From Nocardioides sp. QY071 (GTDB lineage: Bacteria; Actinomycetota; Actinomycetes; Propionibacteriales; Nocardioidaceae): DNA of 64,000 nucleotides. Numbering within the stretch: position 1 is the first letter of the stretch; each line of letters starts with the position of its first letter. The notes beneath the pieces are model-generated. The model saw nothing but the letters and a program-made list of their open reading frames with translations, was not told the origin of the DNA and searched no databases. The position numbers and the translations under genes were made by a program. The DNA is taken from contig NZ_CP124681.1 in the NCBI RefSeq assembly GCF_029961765.1, positions 3,038,001 to 3,102,000 of the forward strand. Reading direction: 5' to 3'. Shown one piece after another: positions 63,077 through 64,000 of the stretch.

Positions 63077-64000
63077 ATGCCCGTCCCGCCGAGCGCCCCG
63101 CGCCACCCGGTCACCACGACGAACCACGGCCACACCCGCACCGACGAGTACGAGTGGCTGCGCGACAAGGAGGACCCGGCGGTCATCGCGCACCTCGAGG
63201 CCGAGAACGCGTACACCCAGGAGCGCACCGCGCACCTCGCCGACCTGCGCGGGCGGATCTTCGAGGAGATCAAGGCCCGCACCCTCGAGACCGACCTGTC
63301 GGTGCCGACCCGCGTGCGCGGGTTCTGGTACTACGGCCGCTCCTTCGAGGGCCGCCAGTACGGCGCCAGCTGCCGCGTCCCGGTCAGCGACCCGGACGAC
63401 TGGACTCCCCCGCAGCCCGCCGCCGACGCGCGTCCCGACGAGCCGGCGCTGCCCGGCGAGGAGGTGCTGCTCGACCTCGACGCGCTCGCCGAGGGTCACG
63501 ACTTCTTCAGCCTGGGCGGCTCCTCGGTCAGCCCCGACGACCAGCTCCTCGCGTACGCCGTCGACGTGGTCGGCGACGAGCGCTACACCGTCCGCGTGCT
63601 CGACCTGGCCACCCGTGCGCTGCACGACGACGTGCTCACCGACGTCCTCGGCGGCGTGACCTGGGGCGGCTCTCCGGACCACTTCTACTACACGACCGTC
63701 GACGAGGCCTGGCGTCCCGACAAGGTCTGGCGGCACCGCCTCGGCACCGCCCAGGCCGATGACGAGCTGGTGTTCCACGAGCCCGACGGCCGCTACTTCG
63801 TCGGTGTCGGGCGCACCCGCAGCCGGCGCTACGTGATGATCGCGGCCAGCTCGAAGACGACCTCCGAGTTCCACGTCCTCGACGCGGCCGACCCGCAGGC
63901 GCAGCCGGTCTGCTTCGCCGAGCGCACCGACGGCGTCGAGTACTCCCTCGAACACGCGGTCGTGGGCGGCCAGGACCGGTTCCTGGTGCTGCACAACGCG
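63077..64000 (+). CDS. S9-family oligopeptidase (PtrB/prolyl oligopeptidase type), 5' part
   Basis: Translation from the ATG at 63077 is open to the window edge (308 codons). The N-terminus RTDEYEWLRDKEDPAVIAHL and AENAYTQERTAHLADLRGRI match the start of oligopeptidase B, followed by propeller blades (VRGFWYYGRSFEGRQYG, SVSPDDQLLAYAVDVVGDER). The catalytic serine domain lies beyond the window. It would cleave short peptides after basic residues if it is PtrB. Sitting 10 nt after dinB with its own hexamer, it may be transcribed separately. Confidence 0.9.
   Translation, partial: MPVPPSAPRHPVTTTNHGHTRTDEYEWLRDKEDPAVIAHLEAENAYTQERTAHLADLRGRIFEEIKARTLETDLSVPTRVRGFWYYGRSFEGRQYGASCRVPVSDPDDWTPPQPAADARPDEPALPGEEVLLDLDALAEGHDFFSLGGSSVSPDDQLLAYAVDVVGDERYTVRVLDLATRALHDDVLTDVLGGVTWGGSPDHFYYTTVDEAWRPDKVWRHRLGTAQADDELVFHEPDGRYFVGVGRTRSRRYVMIAASSKTTSEFHVLDAADPQAQPVCFAERTDGVEYSLEHAVVGGQDRFLVLHNA

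Overview
The window is high-GC actinobacterial chromosome with densely packed genes. It most resembles Nocardioides or another Nocardioidaceae genus. The evidence is a six-gene mce operon with two YrbE permeases, SepH, DUF3071/3093/3105/3159/3710/4192/4193/4235-type proteins, an actinobacterial-type LigB ligase, FabG4, a KimA-like permease beside CeoB/CeoC, and many starts shaped like leaderless promoters (TANNNT, 6-8 nt, then ATG/GTG). This genus call is inference; no rRNA or other marker is present. I found no tRNA, rRNA, CRISPR array, prophage, transposase or replication origin.

Layout. 1-2.9 kb: a truncated SDR oxidoreductase and its TetR regulator, a 280-bp inverted-repeat element, and a cardiolipin synthase-type PLD protein. 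2.9-11.6 kb (minus strand): a complete mce lipid-uptake operon (two YrbE permeases, MceA-F, an Mce-associated lipoprotein) whose genes mostly overlap by 1-4 nt; its ATPase is not here. 11.7-15.7 kb: AlkA-type glycosylase, TetR, ATP-dependent DNA ligase, TetR. 15.7-19.3 kb: fatty-acid module of thiolase, FabG4-type reductase and MaoC hydratase, the thiolase divergent from the other two. 19.3-31.2 kb (minus strand): EF-G2-like GTPase, TesB thioesterase, PAC2 protein, amino-acid permease, lipoprotein peptidase, DXS, SMP-30-like protein, Nudix, DUF3105, thiamine-binding protein, nucleotidyltransferase. 31.2-36.1 kb: aconitase with a candidate IdeR/DtxR box, and an ABC exporter. 36.2-41.3 kb: RibD/DHFR-like reductase, a YhgE/Pip membrane protein with a degenerate ABC ATPase, an M20 amidohydrolase and a cysteine hydrolase.

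41.4-50.4 kb is an old actinobacterial core block. RNA uracil methyltransferase, KimA-like K+ permease, ceoB, ceoC, DUF3159, OB-fold protein, DUF3710, dut, DUF3093, DUF4235, DUF4193 and suhB follow the order of the M. tuberculosis Rv2689c-Rv2701c region, with dxs further away on the same side. 50.4-64 kb: ferrochelatase, MFS transporter, sugar-lactone oxidase, YchJ, SepH, a two-domain fatty acyl-CoA reductase, a sulfurtransferase, a hypothetical protein, a glutamate-cysteine ligase-like enzyme, DUF4192, DNA polymerase IV and the start of an S9 peptidase.

The window is mostly ordinary core genome, and I saw no clear new multi-gene system. The features most worth a second look are: a ~160-bp inverted-repeat element that appears to separate dinB from its ancestral leaderless promoter; a second, structured 280-bp inverted-repeat element at 1313-1593; the YhgE/Pip protein paired with an ATPase whose Walker lysine is lost; the KimA-CeoB-CeoC potassium module; the density of leaderless-type starts; and the aconitase control region with two separate operator-like sequences.
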